Below are positions 50,909 through 63,400 of a stretch of 64,000 bases of DNA, one piece after another (position 1 is the stretch's first letter; every line of letters starts with the position of its first letter). Under the pieces are notes generated by a model. That model ran no database searches and was not told where the DNA came from. It worked only from the letters and a program-made list of their open reading frames with translations. A program made the position numbers and the translations under genes. The DNA is from Spirodela intermedia (Eukaryota; Streptophyta; Magnoliopsida; Alismatales; Araceae). The DNA lies in contig LR746278.1 of the NCBI GenBank assembly GCA_902729315.2, positions 1,933,001 to 1,997,000 on the forward strand. Direction: 5' to 3'.

Positions 50909-53862
50909 CTAAGAGGGGGTGGGGGAGGAGGAGACCTGTAGGTAGACCATCTGGGTGTAGCCGTTGAAGACGGTGGAGTCGAGTCTGGTGAGGCCGAGCC
51001 TGTGGAACTGGCCGAACCGGCCTTCTTCTATGATGGGGTCGGTGGCGCGGGCGGGATCGTACCTGGTCTGGTGGGTGAGGGAGGGCCCCGCCACAGGGGG
51101 GAGCTCCCAATAGACGTCCAGCACCGACTCCACGAACCTGCTGTTCTGGAAGTGTTCGGAGAGAGAAATGGCCTTGCTGCTGTGGTTGAAGTCGTCTCGC
51201 ATGTGCCCTCGAACGCCCCACCAGGCCTCTCCCTCGCCGCAGAGCTCGTCTGTGTCAACCGCCTTCTCCCAGAACTTCCTCCTCTTCGCTCTTATCCTCG
51301 CTTCGTCGCTGTCGCTGAAGCAGCTGTGCCCGCCACCTGCAGCCGCCGAGGGGGCTTTTATTCTAAAAACGGGAACTAGAACATACATATATATATATAT
51401 ATATATACATTTCAAGATTTCAAAACTTAGGAGGAGCCCTAGTTGCTGGGAGGGAGCAGTGAAAATATTGCTCGTGAGTTTACATCAAATGATGGGATGG
51501 TAGTCGCAGCAGGCATTGGCCAGTCTAAAGAAAAATTGGAGTGTCAAAACTCTGTTTTCATGGATGGCTACTCTTGGTCTCAAAATTTCTACCTTTCATC
51601 TTTATGGTTTTAATGCAAGTGCAAGTCTTAGATTTTACATTTTCTTCTCCATTTGAATGATTTTGTTTGTCCATTTAACTCCAGCCTCATCCGATCTACG
51701 TTTCCAAAGTTATTCGGTAATCCTGATCAATAAAGCTAATCTAAATGTCAACACACGACAATAAGTCCTGTACCTTATCTTTTTTGGCCAGGTGCCATGC
51801 CTTTTAATTTATCATGGTGAAATGCTCCATTGTCTCCGCTTTGATCCATAACTTTATCAGTTATCAATGTTCCATCAATATATTCAAGAAGTTTTACCAT
51901 TATTGATCTCTGAATCTTACTTTAAAATTCTTTAGAAAATGATCCTGGCAAAACTAGTTGCTTTGGACTTCTATGATAGCAATTGTAGGTCCGTCCGCAA
52001 AAATGTATGAAAGAAAACATGGAAAAAACTGGATCAAATGCCCCCCCACTTCACACCACCTGCTTTCTAAAAGAAAATAAGAATTCGAGAGAACGAAAGG
52101 AGAAGCAGGCGCATGTTGCAACTCAAACGCAGAAAGGAGAAGGGAAACCACTGACCTCTAATGTAGAACTGATCACAGATTTGCCTCAGTGAATAATGGT
52201 CTCCTGTTCCTGTATCATAGTTATCTTCAAAAATGAGATGCCTAAATCCAGCTTTCAGAGCCTGCTTCAATCTGTCCAAGGCAAAAATATAGAACAGGAG
52301 ACAAATGAGTAAACATGTTCAACTAGCAAGCAGAGAATTCAAAACAAAAAGTTGGCACACGTCGTCATCAGCTCAGGGTTTCATACTTGTGTTAAATATG
52401 GAAACAAAAGATAAATGTAGCAAAGTTCTACTATATTCATTACATGCGATTAAGTGAAAAAGGAAAACACAATTTCCTAGCAGAGAAAGAACGGATAATT
52501 AAAGTCTTGAAAACAATTATTTTCCAAAAATGACATCAACCAAATACGAATTTTCACTTTGTGAACATATCTCACCTTTTCAGTTCATTCTGATGATCAT
52601 CAAAGAAGATAAGCGCCCGACTAAGATTTGAAATTCCATGCATCAGCAACACTTTAACCCAATCCACATTACCAAAATCAACAAAATCTTTACCAGCGAA
52701 ATATGTGCAGTTGCCATCTACGTATGCAGGGCCCTTCTTCAGATACTTCTCTGGATGACGAGGAGAAAGTGATATTATTCTTGTCTCAGGCATCGCCTGC
52801 CGGAGTACCCAGGTGGAGTGCCCTTTGAAAGCGCCACTTTCAATCATAATATCAGGTTTCAGCCACCTGACCATGAACCAGAGTCCAAAGCTATGATCAA
52901 AGCCCATACCAAACATGTTATTCTTGATTGGGCGGGCTTCATATATTGGTACAAACTCTTCCAATCCCTTAAGCAAGTCCTTTGTAGTCCAGTCTACTTT
53001 TCTGCCTTGTTTCGATCTGCCTTTTGCCAAAAAAAAGAACTAAGAAAAGAACAAGGGTAAAAAATAGTTCTACTGGGCCACATAATGCCAGTTCGACGAA
53101 AACGTACATTATTTGACTACGTCAGCACATCAAAGAAAAAATGCCGGCAATATGGAACTGCAGCTACACAGAATCCGCAAAAAAATGTACCGAAAAAAGG
53201 TTAAATAAAGCACCTGTGAGATTAGAAGGGAGCGCTTTCAATTTTTAGGAAATGAAGAGAATTAATTAGATAGCATTCCAAATTCTGAATGCAAAGTTTA
53301 ACGGAAAAATAAGAAATACAAACGTCATTCCATCCAACACGGAATCAACTTGAAAAAAAATATCCTCCAAGATTCAAAAAGAGAACTAAAATCCTCTCTC
53401 AAGAAGATTAAAAAGATTTTTTTTCTAAAAAGTTGGCCAACTCCAATTAGGATGCTTCGAAGAAAACAGAAATGTCAGGAAATGCAAGCAGATCTTGGCC
53501 ATAATTATAGAAGAAAATCAAAAAATAATTGTCAGAGGAGGAGACTTACACCAGGGAACGCCTAGGGATCCAAACTCGGAAGCGAGACCCTCTATGTTCT
53601 CGAATACGGCCAATCGGGGCAGGGTCTCGTTCGGACCGACGCAGACGAAACTGCGGGATCGAGACAAGACGGATCCGAGAAAAAGCATTACAACGGAGAG
53701 AACAATGTACTGCGCCACGGATCCGGCCCTGACGCTTCCGCTCACGAACTTCGCGAACCTGGCCGGAAGCGAGACGTGTTTTCTCGTCTTCGACTCATCG
53801 TCCCCGTCCCCGTCCTCCGCTTTCGGCGAGGATCTGCGAGCGGAAAGCACGCTCTCCAGCAT
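50909..53862 (-). CDS. Plant membrane-anchored protein with a methyltransferase-like core
   Basis: Exons 53862-53550, 53020-52576, 52271-52156 and 51336-50909 join in frame to 433 residues. It belongs to a conserved plant family annotated only as putative S-adenosylmethionine-dependent methyltransferases. One membrane span (about 49-67, AQYIVLSVVMLFLGSVLS) after a short basic head suggests a type II protein of the secretory pathway, with the bulk in the lumen. The core has a Rossmann-like opening IMIESGAFKGHSTWVLRQ, later LIFFDDHQNELKR and FEDNYDTGTGDHYSLRQICD, and the C-terminal signature VESVLDVYWELPPVAGPSLT. The GAFKGHST glycine loop resembles the cofactor loop of CmcI/cephalosporin-hydroxylase-type methyltransferases (inference). 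No substrate is known to me. It is followed on the same strand, upstream, by PnsB3 in head-to-tail order. Confidence 0.88.
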
Positions 53863-54603
53863 CTCCCTCCCTCCCCCGCCTCCCTCGCGGTGTCCGCCTC
53901 TGCGTCCCTCGGAGCAACACCGTATCTCCCCTGTTCACCCTCTCCCCTCTAGCCGAACTAATCCGCCTCGTGACCAAGAGCAAGCGACACAGTAGAGAGA
54001 GAGAGAGAGACAGAGACAGAGATCTTGATAACGACGCACTTAAGTGGCGCACATTCGATGTCTAATGGGCGGGGCCCTTACCGTATAAAAAGCTCCGGGA
54101 AGGAAGGGGGGGGAGGCACGCCAGGATGGGCCCCGTTTTCCACTGGGCCCACTGGGGACGGGGTGGTTCACTTAGGCCCAAAATTAGGCGCGAATAAAGA
54201 TGCCTCTGATACGTTTAGATCGAACCTCACCAACCAAATCATGCAACGTGGAACATGAATGGAATCAGAAACAGCCTGCCTCCTCTTTCTCTCTCCTTCT
54301 CTCTCTAGCAGAGGTATGTAGGGCTGATCGGGGACTGAGTTGGCCGTGTTGACCCAAAGCTGGTGACCTTGGGCTGACTCATTGACCGTGTCGTGTTCCA
54401 ATAATTGACTAATTATCGAGGTATAATAAATGTTTATCGAGATAGCTCGTGGGAGGCGATCCTCTTTTTGGCCGAAGAAATGATTCCACTTGCTCGCTTC
54501 TACATGTCCCGTCAAAGAGTGTAAGATCACAAATAAGTTCAATAAATGCAACATATCCCCCCCCTCCGGCATCTTTCCCCAAGAAATTCCTCGTCCGGCG
54601 AGC
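53863..54603. other. Promoter and leader of the membrane protein; PnsB3 3' end
   Basis: 740 bases between two minus-strand genes. A GA tract at 53994-54020 lies in the probable leader of the gene ending at 50909. The part next to 54603 would be the PnsB3 3' UTR. No gene is seen. Confidence 0.6.
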
Positions 54604-55590
54604 TCATTTCTTCCATTCGTGCGCCTTCCACTCCGGCAGCTGCTGGATGACGACCTGAAGTCGGAAGAAGAAGAAGATATCGATGAGGAGATTTGTAAAA
54701 ATGGAGGCTTTAACGGAGAGGAAAAAGGACCGGAAGAGCCCACCTGGCCTCTGGACTCCCCGGAACCCACCACGGTCTGGCATGCCAGCCTCCACGTCTT
54801 GGGCTTCTGCAAATTTTTAGGGCTTAATTTTGCAGGTGATCGAGCGGATCGGAAGGGAAGGGGAGGGGTGATACCTTCTTCAGGGCTTCTTTCTCCTTCT
54901 CCGTCCTCGGGCTCAGCACCTCCTTACCCTCCAAGACCTGCAGTTCCCCACGGAGATTGAAGATTGAAGACGATGGGCTTCGGAGAGAAGGAGGGAGTGT
55001 GGGGACGTAGTACCTCGACGAGGCAGGTCCCACAAGTGCCGCCGCCGCCGCAGTTCAGCAGAGGCCTCGCCTGCAGGTCACCGGAGGGCGTCGCTCGCTC
55101 AGAGACGATGGGAAGAGAGCGGAGGGGGAGATGGGCAGTGCGGCCTTACGTAGGGTCCGTAGAGATCGATGTGGCCGTCCAGCATTATGTCCCTGAGCTT
55201 CTGCCCGCCGCACGCCGAGCGGATCTGCACGTCCGGCGACCCGTCCGGCAGCAGTCTAGACTGCACCATCGCCCGTCAGCGTGATCCAAAGCGGTGGAGG
55301 TAAGGGGAGGATCAAGAGAGAGAACTTACGCTGACGAAGGCGAAGTCCAGGGACGGAGGTTCTTCGGGGGTGGAGACATCTTGCTCGCCGGCGGTGACCT
55401 TCTCGGTGGCCGTCTCGGCGGCGGTTCTTGCTCTCGCTCTCGCTCTCGCTCTTCCACTTGGCAAGCTCACCTGGTTTTTAGGGGCGAGTGATCTCCGTGC
55501 CGAGGGTCCGCCAGAGCCGGCGCCATTGAAAGGAGTGGTTGCCGTCGACGGGCACAAGGGGGGGAGATTTCCTAGCTGAAGGGCGGTCAT
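54604..55590 (-). CDS. PNSB3: Photosynthetic NDH subunit of subcomplex B 3 (PnsB3/NDF4)
   Basis: Six exons: 55590-55330, 55260-55150, 55070-55014, 54937-54875, 54806-54744 and 54654-54604, all ending at codon borders, giving 201 residues (about 204 in Arabidopsis). PnsB3 is a 2Fe-2S ferredoxin-like subunit of subcomplex B of the chloroplast NDH complex, which drives cyclic electron flow around photosystem I. The first ~70 residues are a Ser/Ala/Arg-rich transit peptide. The conserved part starts at SLDFAFVSSRLLPDGSPDV. Cluster ligands are Cys131, Cys137 and Cys140 (NCGGGGTCGTC) and probably Cys173 (RLACQT). The family's C-terminus VVIQQLPEWKAHEW is intact. A CTCGCT hexanucleotide repeat at 55429-55452 encodes an Arg-Ala run in the transit peptide. 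GC-rich exons contrast with the AT-rich region to the right. Confidence 0.94.
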
Positions 55591-56240
55591 TTGGGAGGGA
55601 AGGCCACCGGCGAGGAGGCGGAGGGAGGGGGAGCTAGAAAAGTGGCGGCGGCCCGCTATCCTTTGCGGGCGGCTGATCGGAGTATTGCGGGTGGGCTCCC
55701 CTTTGGCCTCTGCGGTCTGTGTGTGTGGTCTTCTTCTTCGCCCTCCTTATCTCCAACGGGAGATGCAGCGGGAGGGTGACGGAAGCAGGCCTTACGAATG
55801 GACTTCTCCAACGGTGCATAATTCCAAAAATATTTTCAGATCAAAATATATTGTGATAATTTTTTATATATCCTAAATAGGTTACTACTACTTAGTCAAC
55901 CAGCTTTTGGCTGGGACTGGCGACGGTAAATAACCCTGAATGGCTGAAGGGCTCTCTCTCTCTCTCTCTTTCCATCCCTCCTATATGTGTGATGATTGAG
56001 AGTGATGATCGGAGGTTAGAGCCTGAGTTTCGACTGATCGAAGGGTTCCTTTCACAAAATTTTATTCCTGTTCACAAGATCACATCTGCTTTCGTGCATG
56101 TTCTTCCTTTGTTGAATCTTGCTCTTTCTTGGATTCATCATCTTCACATGTCATAAATACATGTAGTTACTTTTTGAAGCCATTGAGGGATCATTATTTG
56201 GCAAGATGATTCTCCCAACAAGATTTGAAAGAGCTCATAT
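55591..56240. other. PnsB3 promoter and transition to AT-rich DNA
   Basis: GC-rich up to about 55800 (likely promoter/leader of PnsB3), then abruptly AT-rich. A short CT tract lies at about 55950-55970. No gene is seen. Confidence 0.55.
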
Positions 56241-56299
56241 GTGAGAATCAGGTGAGATCTCAACTATCTAAAACTTTTGTAAAGAAAAGTAAAAATTAT

Positions 56300-56460
56300 A
56301 TATAGAAGAGAAGACAGGAGATCGATGAAAAATAGGAGAGAATAAGCTCCTTGATTTGGTGGTCTACTAAAGTGTTGGGGGTCTTCTTTTATAAGAACTT
56401 AGAGGTCCCCAAGACAAAAAACTTTAATGGGTTGTCCTTTTTTATGATATTTGATCAACA
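56300..56460 (-). repeat. Probable left LTR of the decayed element
   Basis: Contains AGAAGAGAAGACAGGAGA, GAGAATAAGCTCCTTGAT, TATAAGAACTTAGAGGTCCC and CTTTAATGGGTTG in an order that matches 62770-62910. Roughly aligned by eye; borders are uncertain. Confidence 0.5.
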
Positions 56461-56642
56461 AATGAATTATTTCTTACAAAGTACATCGGATCTCATTTAC
56501 ACAAGTCAAATTGATATATCACATTGAGTTTATCTCTAAGCCATGCATAATGACCTTTTGAGTCATTTTTTCAGAATATCTACTATTTAATCTTTTGTGG
56601 AGATAAAATGTATCAGGAGCTACTTTGATATCACCTATTGGG

Positions 56643-56737
56643 AGCTACAAAGTGAAAGTCAATCTCGATATATTTTATCAATGTATGAAAAATTAAGTTT
56701 GCAATAAGGTAAGTGGCATTAAGATTATCATACCAAA
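56643..56737 (-). pseudogene. RNase H fragment of the decayed copia element
   Basis: On the minus strand the frame reads [17 protein letters not shown], then [13 protein letters not shown], with no stop for about 32 codons. Copia RNase H domains carry the same run (W-x-DN ... A-x-YLxANP-x-FH ... KHIEIDxHFVR). The frame is lost on both sides. This is the clearest coding trace in the AT-rich right part of the window. Confidence 0.8.
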
Positions 56738-59700
56738 GATTTGGTGTTCATGAAGATAAAAGTCAAACTCATATAAGAGTAAATTTAATTAAATTAATTA
56801 TGTTGTTAATTTTCAAGATTAAGTCATTGTGACTTGGTTTTTAAAACTCTATGGAAATTAGATTGCACTTAAAAAAAATAAAGTAGTCACTGGGAGACCA
56901 CTAGTCATTGATAAAACCAACTTACTTTGTATTATCAATAGTACTAAAGTGAAAACTAGAAGATTACCAAAATAGTAAATCATTTTTAATAGTTATTTTA
57001 AGATAACACATGATGTATTTGAACATTAATCCAATGCTACTATGAGTCATACATAAATTTGCATGCATGCTTAAGTGAAGAGACAATGTCCATAAAATTC
57101 TTATAGAGAGAAGAATACAATAGTAAGAAATAATATTAACAGTTGTATGTATTGGTGATACAATAGCGAGTGTGGAGAAGGATTTGTAATCATCCATCTT
57201 AACTCAATAAAATAAATGTGCGATATATCTTGATTGACAAATAATATAACCATTAACATGATCTTGCAGTTCAATTTTCATGATGTGAGAAATATATTAA
57301 AAGAAACAATAATTTATATAGAGGAAGGAGAATATATGTACAAGAACAAAATATTGTGCACGACAAAGATTTGAGGTGTAACTAGAATACATTGAGCCTT
57401 AGAAAAGATGATATCAATTAGAGATATCATTATTTATAATCATAACATGTAGATATTTCACATTGAATTATTTTTATCTAAGAATCAGATGGTCTCAAAA
57501 ATGTTGATACAACAAAAGTGAGTTTTGAAGATGAAATATTTATGTAATTCAAATATATTGACATTAGAAGTCTTTTTAGAATTGGAGGGAATTGAGGCAT
57601 CAGTTGTTGCAATAGTATAACTTGTCATAGGTGGGAAGTTTATACGAATAATTCTTAGATGTAAAAAATCATATCTAGATTAGATAGTATAAGAGAGATT
57701 TTAAAATCATGTTTATTTTAATAAAAAGACAATAAGTGAAAGTCTTCAAATTGAAGATGAAGATAGAGATCAAATGTTACCCCTTGGTCTGAATTTAATT
57801 ATGAAGATGACATAATTGGTAACATAAGAGAACTAAAGGACAAAAAACAATCAAGAATCAACTTTTAAGGAGGTTTCAATATTTTCTTAGAAAGATGAGA
57901 GACCAACAACATATTCAGTTAGAATATAGATCATTCAAATGGAATATATTCATAGCCTCACCACCAAATAAAATCTCTAGTCGGGTACACAAATGCAATA
58001 TTTTATGATAATCTATTATAATAATCAAGGTAAAAGAAGGATAAACATAACATAGGTTGAAATTCAAGTACAAAGAATAAAGATGTTATATTTTTCATAC
58101 AATGAATAATATGGCTCTAGGAACATATGTAAAAAGAGACTACATATCTTTTCGATAGATAAGAAGGATATAGATCTTAAATTCAATCTCTAGGAAAAGA
58201 GAATAGAAAGTTCAACTTTAGAAGAGAAACATGAGTAGAAACAAACATGCCAGAAAATGTAAAGTTATCTTTAAATTCTATTACAAAACTAATCAAATCA
58301 ATGATGATAAAGTTAAAGGGTGTAATGAGGGTTAAAGAGGTAACTATATTGATAGATTACAAGGAGGAAGAACTTATCTTTGATACAAATAATTGGATGA
58401 TTAATATGTAATTGACAACAGTGATATACTATGAGCTAGTAATAACCACCGGAGTGATAGTTTGCAACAAAGACGTTTGGAAACAAATATCTCTAGAAGT
58501 ATAATAATTGACAATGATAGAAGAGTACTTATCATTGTAGTTGAAAATAATGATAATCTTTGGAGAGAAATGATTGAGATCCTTGGGCACCATAAAGGTG
58601 TTTTTTTTATAAAATCTATGAATAACTTAAAAATATTAGATGTCAAACTTAAGCCCATGTAAATTAAATATATCCTTCAAAGTTTTGACATGAGAAACAT
58701 ATCCAAACTTAATATTTATGATGGAATTATACTAGATTGATAAGGAAGAAGAAGTGATGATGTGATAATATCCTAAATTTAAAACATTTTGAAACATTAA
58801 TAATTAAAAATAAGAAATAAAAAGATATTAAAATAAAATATTAACATTTAACAAACATAATTTAAGACTTTGAAGAACTCTCTTACATCATTAGTTTGCC
58901 TTAAAATATTTGATTCCCATCTTCCTCCCCAAATTAAGCCTTGATAACTTTTCTTTTTGTGAGAAAAACTAAGCTACCCTTTGTTGATTTCTCACTAAGG
59001 GATGTTTGGTCCCTTTAAAAGGAAGTTATGAAACTTTTCAGCCCCTTTGTATGTTTAAAGTAAATTAAGCCTACTAAGGGTCCATCATTACTCCCCATGT
59101 AAAAAAGATTATTCTTAAGCTAAGTGACATACATCTAATATGAAGTGTGGGCGTACTACCTCATTGAGTTGAGATCTTTAGATTTAGGAGAGTCCTTTGG
59201 CTATATTAACAACAAAAATAAGATGTCTCTTCCAAACCACATGACACTATAGTTTCTTGAAAAGTTTTCCTTCAAAGATTCATTGAGAATATATTTATCG
59301 ATCAGTCTCTATTTTTCTTATTCAATGTAGAAACTCAATAGCATAACTATGTCTTAGCAGTGAAACCTTGACATTAATATGATCTTAATTTTCAGCTTGA
59401 ACCACTTTGCATCAGCTTTTGCTAAGCCATCTTGATGGCAACAAATTATCTAGTCATAAATTTTTTTGGTCAACCTTCTCATATCCTCTAGTTCTAATAA
59501 TATATGCATTTGATAAATCATTAGTATTCTACCTTAGTTTATTGAATGTGAAAATTTTGAGTTCTATTATACGTATGACACTTCATTTATTCCTTGTTGA
59601 GTCCCATGTGGTAAAAAGCTTACCCTACTTTTTGACTTTTATAACACATTATACCACTTTTCGTGTGTCAATTAATATCACCTTTTTAAAGATTATTTAT

Positions 59701-62700
59701 AGTAAGAATCATCAACCTCGATCCATTATACTACACAAACTACCAAAGTAGTTGTAGTGAAACTATCATTCTACAATAGTTATATCTGGCTATGGTCAAA
59801 GATAAAGGTATAAATAGACAATATATATATATATATGTTATGTAGTGGGTGATCATGTTTCTTTAAAATTAAGATATTCAATATATTTATTAACTTACCA
59901 GGTCAATGAGAAATTATCTTCAAAATTCTTCCACATTCTTTGTGTCATCAAGATGTTTGGGTGGGGGGGATAAAGTTCAAACATTCATTACCAGAATCTA
60001 CTTAATTTTTTATATTTCACAATTGAAGAGAGCCTTGGAACCAATATATTATAACATTACAACCTCTGACTTAGAGTTAAATTGGATAGTTAAACCTCAC
60101 TCGATGCGCAACCCTCTTTCAAATGATTGGAAGTACTAATTCAATAGAAGTACTTACCCACTTTTTGAAGTTATTTGAGAGTTTGCAACAACCATTTAAT
60201 AATTACTTTCTGACTTTTATCTTGAGGAAAAAATAGATCTAGTAGAGGATGAGTGATGTTAGGCACCCACTATTTATAACTTACTTTCAAAATTGTAAGA
60301 AGTTAAATGTATCATGTGGGGATTAAGTCAAAAGTAGTTTTGTAATTTTCTAACAAGGAAAAGATATATTAAAACTATATTATGAGAGGAAGGGTTATGG
60401 AGGTTGTCATATGGTGCAATATCCAAAGAGAGAATTGATCCTCTTGAACGTCCAATAAGAGGATTTCATAATCTAGGGTTCATCCTTTGAATAGATCTAA
60501 TGTGATTTTACAAAAAAAATTGTTCAATATTTATTCTTTTGATGAAAATAAAATCTCAATTTCTGTAGATGATGTTTATACTTTTAAGTGGAGAGGATGA
60601 CTTAATAATAGGCTCTTCAACATAATCAAATGAAACATTAATCATAATGGTATTAACATAAATGAAAAGAGACTACATTGAGAATACCATAGAGTTAGTA
60701 AATCAAAAATAATTCAATAATCTAGTGTAGATGAGGGTGCCACCAACATACGTGGAACAATTTTTACTAATATATAGGCAAAAATAAGACATAAGAAGTT
60801 ATGAATATGCCTAGGGCAGAGGGAGAGACAATAGTAGCTGATGAACACTTTGTTGTACCTAAAAAAGGGGTAATGTTCAAATAATTGAGCAAGTTTATGT
60901 GCAACATAAAGATAAAGGCAAAAATATCATACACACTTGAAAGTCTTAAAAAATTAATAATTTAGAGGTGTGTTAAATAAGCAGCCAAATGGAGAGATAT
61001 TTAAGAATAGGTGTATGTTGAAAAAATGGACAAAAGAGCAAATAAAATCCCAACAATGTGATGAAATTTTATTTTGTCGTCGTTTTTTCACCAATCTAAT
61101 TTGATTGGAAGGTGAAAATATGACAATTGAAAATATATACAATATAGTATTAAAATTAGATAAAAATATGAAAAACATTAGATTTAAGATTAAGACAAAA
61201 ATATTAAATGTATTTTCTAAAATCATCAACAAAAAATAATGTTGTATGAAAACTTACAACAATAGGTTGTAAAATTAGGTCCATATATATTAGTGTATCG
61301 TTTGAAAAGGTACTCATGATGTAGGATAACATTAAATAAATGATAATTTATGATGTTTTACAAATAACAACTCACAAGTAAATTGAGTAGGCTGATGAGT
61401 GACAAGTTAACTTGATTATTATATTGAATCTGAAAATGTGGGTGACATGGTTTAGTATGTCATTTTAGAGGAGATACACATTCACCAAAAAATATGAGAA
61501 GTGACGACTTGCATAGAATAAAATAGTAAATTTGTCTTTAAGATGTCCATGTAGAAGAATTTGACTTGAGATTCAGTCATTCACAAGATAATGAGATGCA
61601 TAAATTTACTTGTTATAAATAAAAGTAAATTGTGAGTGTTGGGAGGAACATAAATAATATTCATTAATTATATTAAATAGTCATAAAAATAGAAAAAAGT
61701 GTATTTAAATAAGAAAATAGTTAGACATTCAATATTTTTGACTTGTAGTTTGTCAAAACTTTATAACTTAAAAAACATGAATGATATAAATTAGGATGAT
61801 GGGAGTGAGTATCATCACTATTTAGGTACCATAATGTTGAGTGGCTTAATAATGGTATTATATTTGATGGTTAAAGACCATAAGTGGTTGCATAATCAAC
61901 TAAATAATTGTAAAAGTAAAATTGTAATGATATATCATATGGTATGTTCTATCACTAGTGTATAAGATGTTGAGAATCACTAAGCATTTATACTGCAAAA
62001 CTTTAAGGAGTTCCTTGTTGAAGTACTTTGCAATGTGATCATGATGTCCAAATTGAAAATAGATATAACAATATATCATGTGTCATTTACATGACCACAA
62101 TCATGAACTTTGCTCCCATCATGATGTGCGTTCCCATTATGATGTGTAGTGACAACATTGATCAAAGAATATTCAAGAGTTCCTAAAAAAGAATATTGTT
62201 GTGTCATGCTTATATCACATGTAACAAGATATATAATGTCAACTTCTAGAGTAGCTCTATGCAAGTGATAATACTTGAGATGACAGTCTTATAACTTGGT
62301 ATCAATCTTACTAAAATTTTATTACAAGATCTTGGTTGTCCATTAGTCTTAATATGCTCCTTGGTAATTATCTTGATAGATTAGACAAATGAATGAATGA
62401 TGCCATGTAGTGTAAGGTGTATAATTTGAGCATATTTACAAAATCCAGTACTTCAAGTGAGACACAATAGCTGTGACTAAACATCCTAAATATCTTTAAA
62501 TGCGTGGTAACCAGCCACCACTGAGAAGGCTGTTTCTATCATAGATTATGTGAGCTATGAAAGACCTATTTAATTGGTTCTTTCTCAAACAATGAAGTAT
62601 GAGTTTTACCACTGAATTTCCTTTTTCATCAGTGACAATTTTTGAAGGTAGTAAATTAGAAGCCATCAACCATAAACATATAACCATAGTTCTTGAGAAG

Positions 62701-62769
62701 ATGAATGAATTAAGTTCTCTATAAGTTGATGAGTAAGAAAACTCTATTATCATATAAAGAAAATAGAGA

Positions 62770-62910
62770 AGTAAGAAGAGAAGAGAGAAATGAATACTAT
62801 GAGAAATAAGCCACTTCACTTGATAACTTATGAACAGATATAGGGTTTCCTTATATAGGAGTCTAAGAGGCCCCCAAGGATGGAATGACTGCCCTTAAAT
62901 GGGCCATATA
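62770..62910 (-). repeat. Probable right LTR of the decayed element
   Basis: Contains AAGAAGAGAAGAGAGAAATG, GAGAAATAAGCCACTTCA, ATATAGGAGTCTAAGAGGCC and CCCTTAAATGGGCC, which pair with the left block at 56300-56460. Borders are uncertain. A second GCCCTTAAATGGGA copy follows at about 62953. Confidence 0.5.
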
Positions 62911-62925
62911 TTTCCTTGAGAAATG

Positions 62926-63400
62926 TGACACAAGAAACCCTTTTAAACCAGCGCCCTTAAATGGGACGTCCGTTAGAACCGCTCCACAAAGGGACCATCT
63001 TTCATGGAGGTCGTCGGGTCTCATTCACCACAAAGGGACCAACTTTTCCACCCCCCCCACCTTATTCACCTTCTCTACAGATCTACGAGCAAAATGCGTC
63101 TCGATTTTTTTATTCCGCTGTGAGATTTTATCGACAGAAAAATTATCTCCCTTGTCACTGAGATTTAGTCCACCATGCCTTGGCCCGACGCTATCTGGTG
63201 GCTGATGAGTAATGTGATCGTCTGGTTTACGCGAATCACGATGTGATGAATGGGGAAATAGGCTTCGAGATTTCTTGGCCAAAGCGCGGACCAGGCCAAG
63301 ATCGGATCCAGCTGGGCTCGGCCTCACATATTTTTTATATTCCGAGCTAATTGTTAACCCATGGTAATGAAGGACTCAGGGGGAGACTATCTGGGGTTTA
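62926..63400. other. Spacer with poly-C run, right edge
   Basis: GC content rises again after the decayed element. A run of C interrupted by A is near 63050-63060. Small open frames on both strands show no recognisable domain. Probably promoter DNA of the putative gene that follows. Confidence 0.4.

Larger units (their letters stand above)
56240..62925 (-). mobile_element. Heavily decayed copia-type LTR retrotransposon
   Basis: About 6.7 kb of AT-rich DNA with no intact genes. A readable RNase H fragment on the minus strand (56643-56737) shows a copia element running leftward. Two diverged blocks in the same orientation, about 56300-56460 and 62770-62910, share an ordered set of matches (AGAAGAGAAGA..., GA(G)AATAAGC..., CTTA/CTAAGAGG(T/C)CCCCAAG, CTTTAATGGG/CTTAAATGGG) and look like its LTRs. 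Exact ends, target duplication and primer site cannot be fixed by eye. The RNase H position next to the left block agrees with the expected order. Some of the interior may belong to other insertions. Confidence 0.55.

Noticed and set aside
58401-59751. Frames of 66-114 codons in the AT-rich right part
   Set aside because: AT-rich composition gives Ile/Leu/Ser/Asn-rich frames with no domain or exon borders; the region is decayed repeat DNA.
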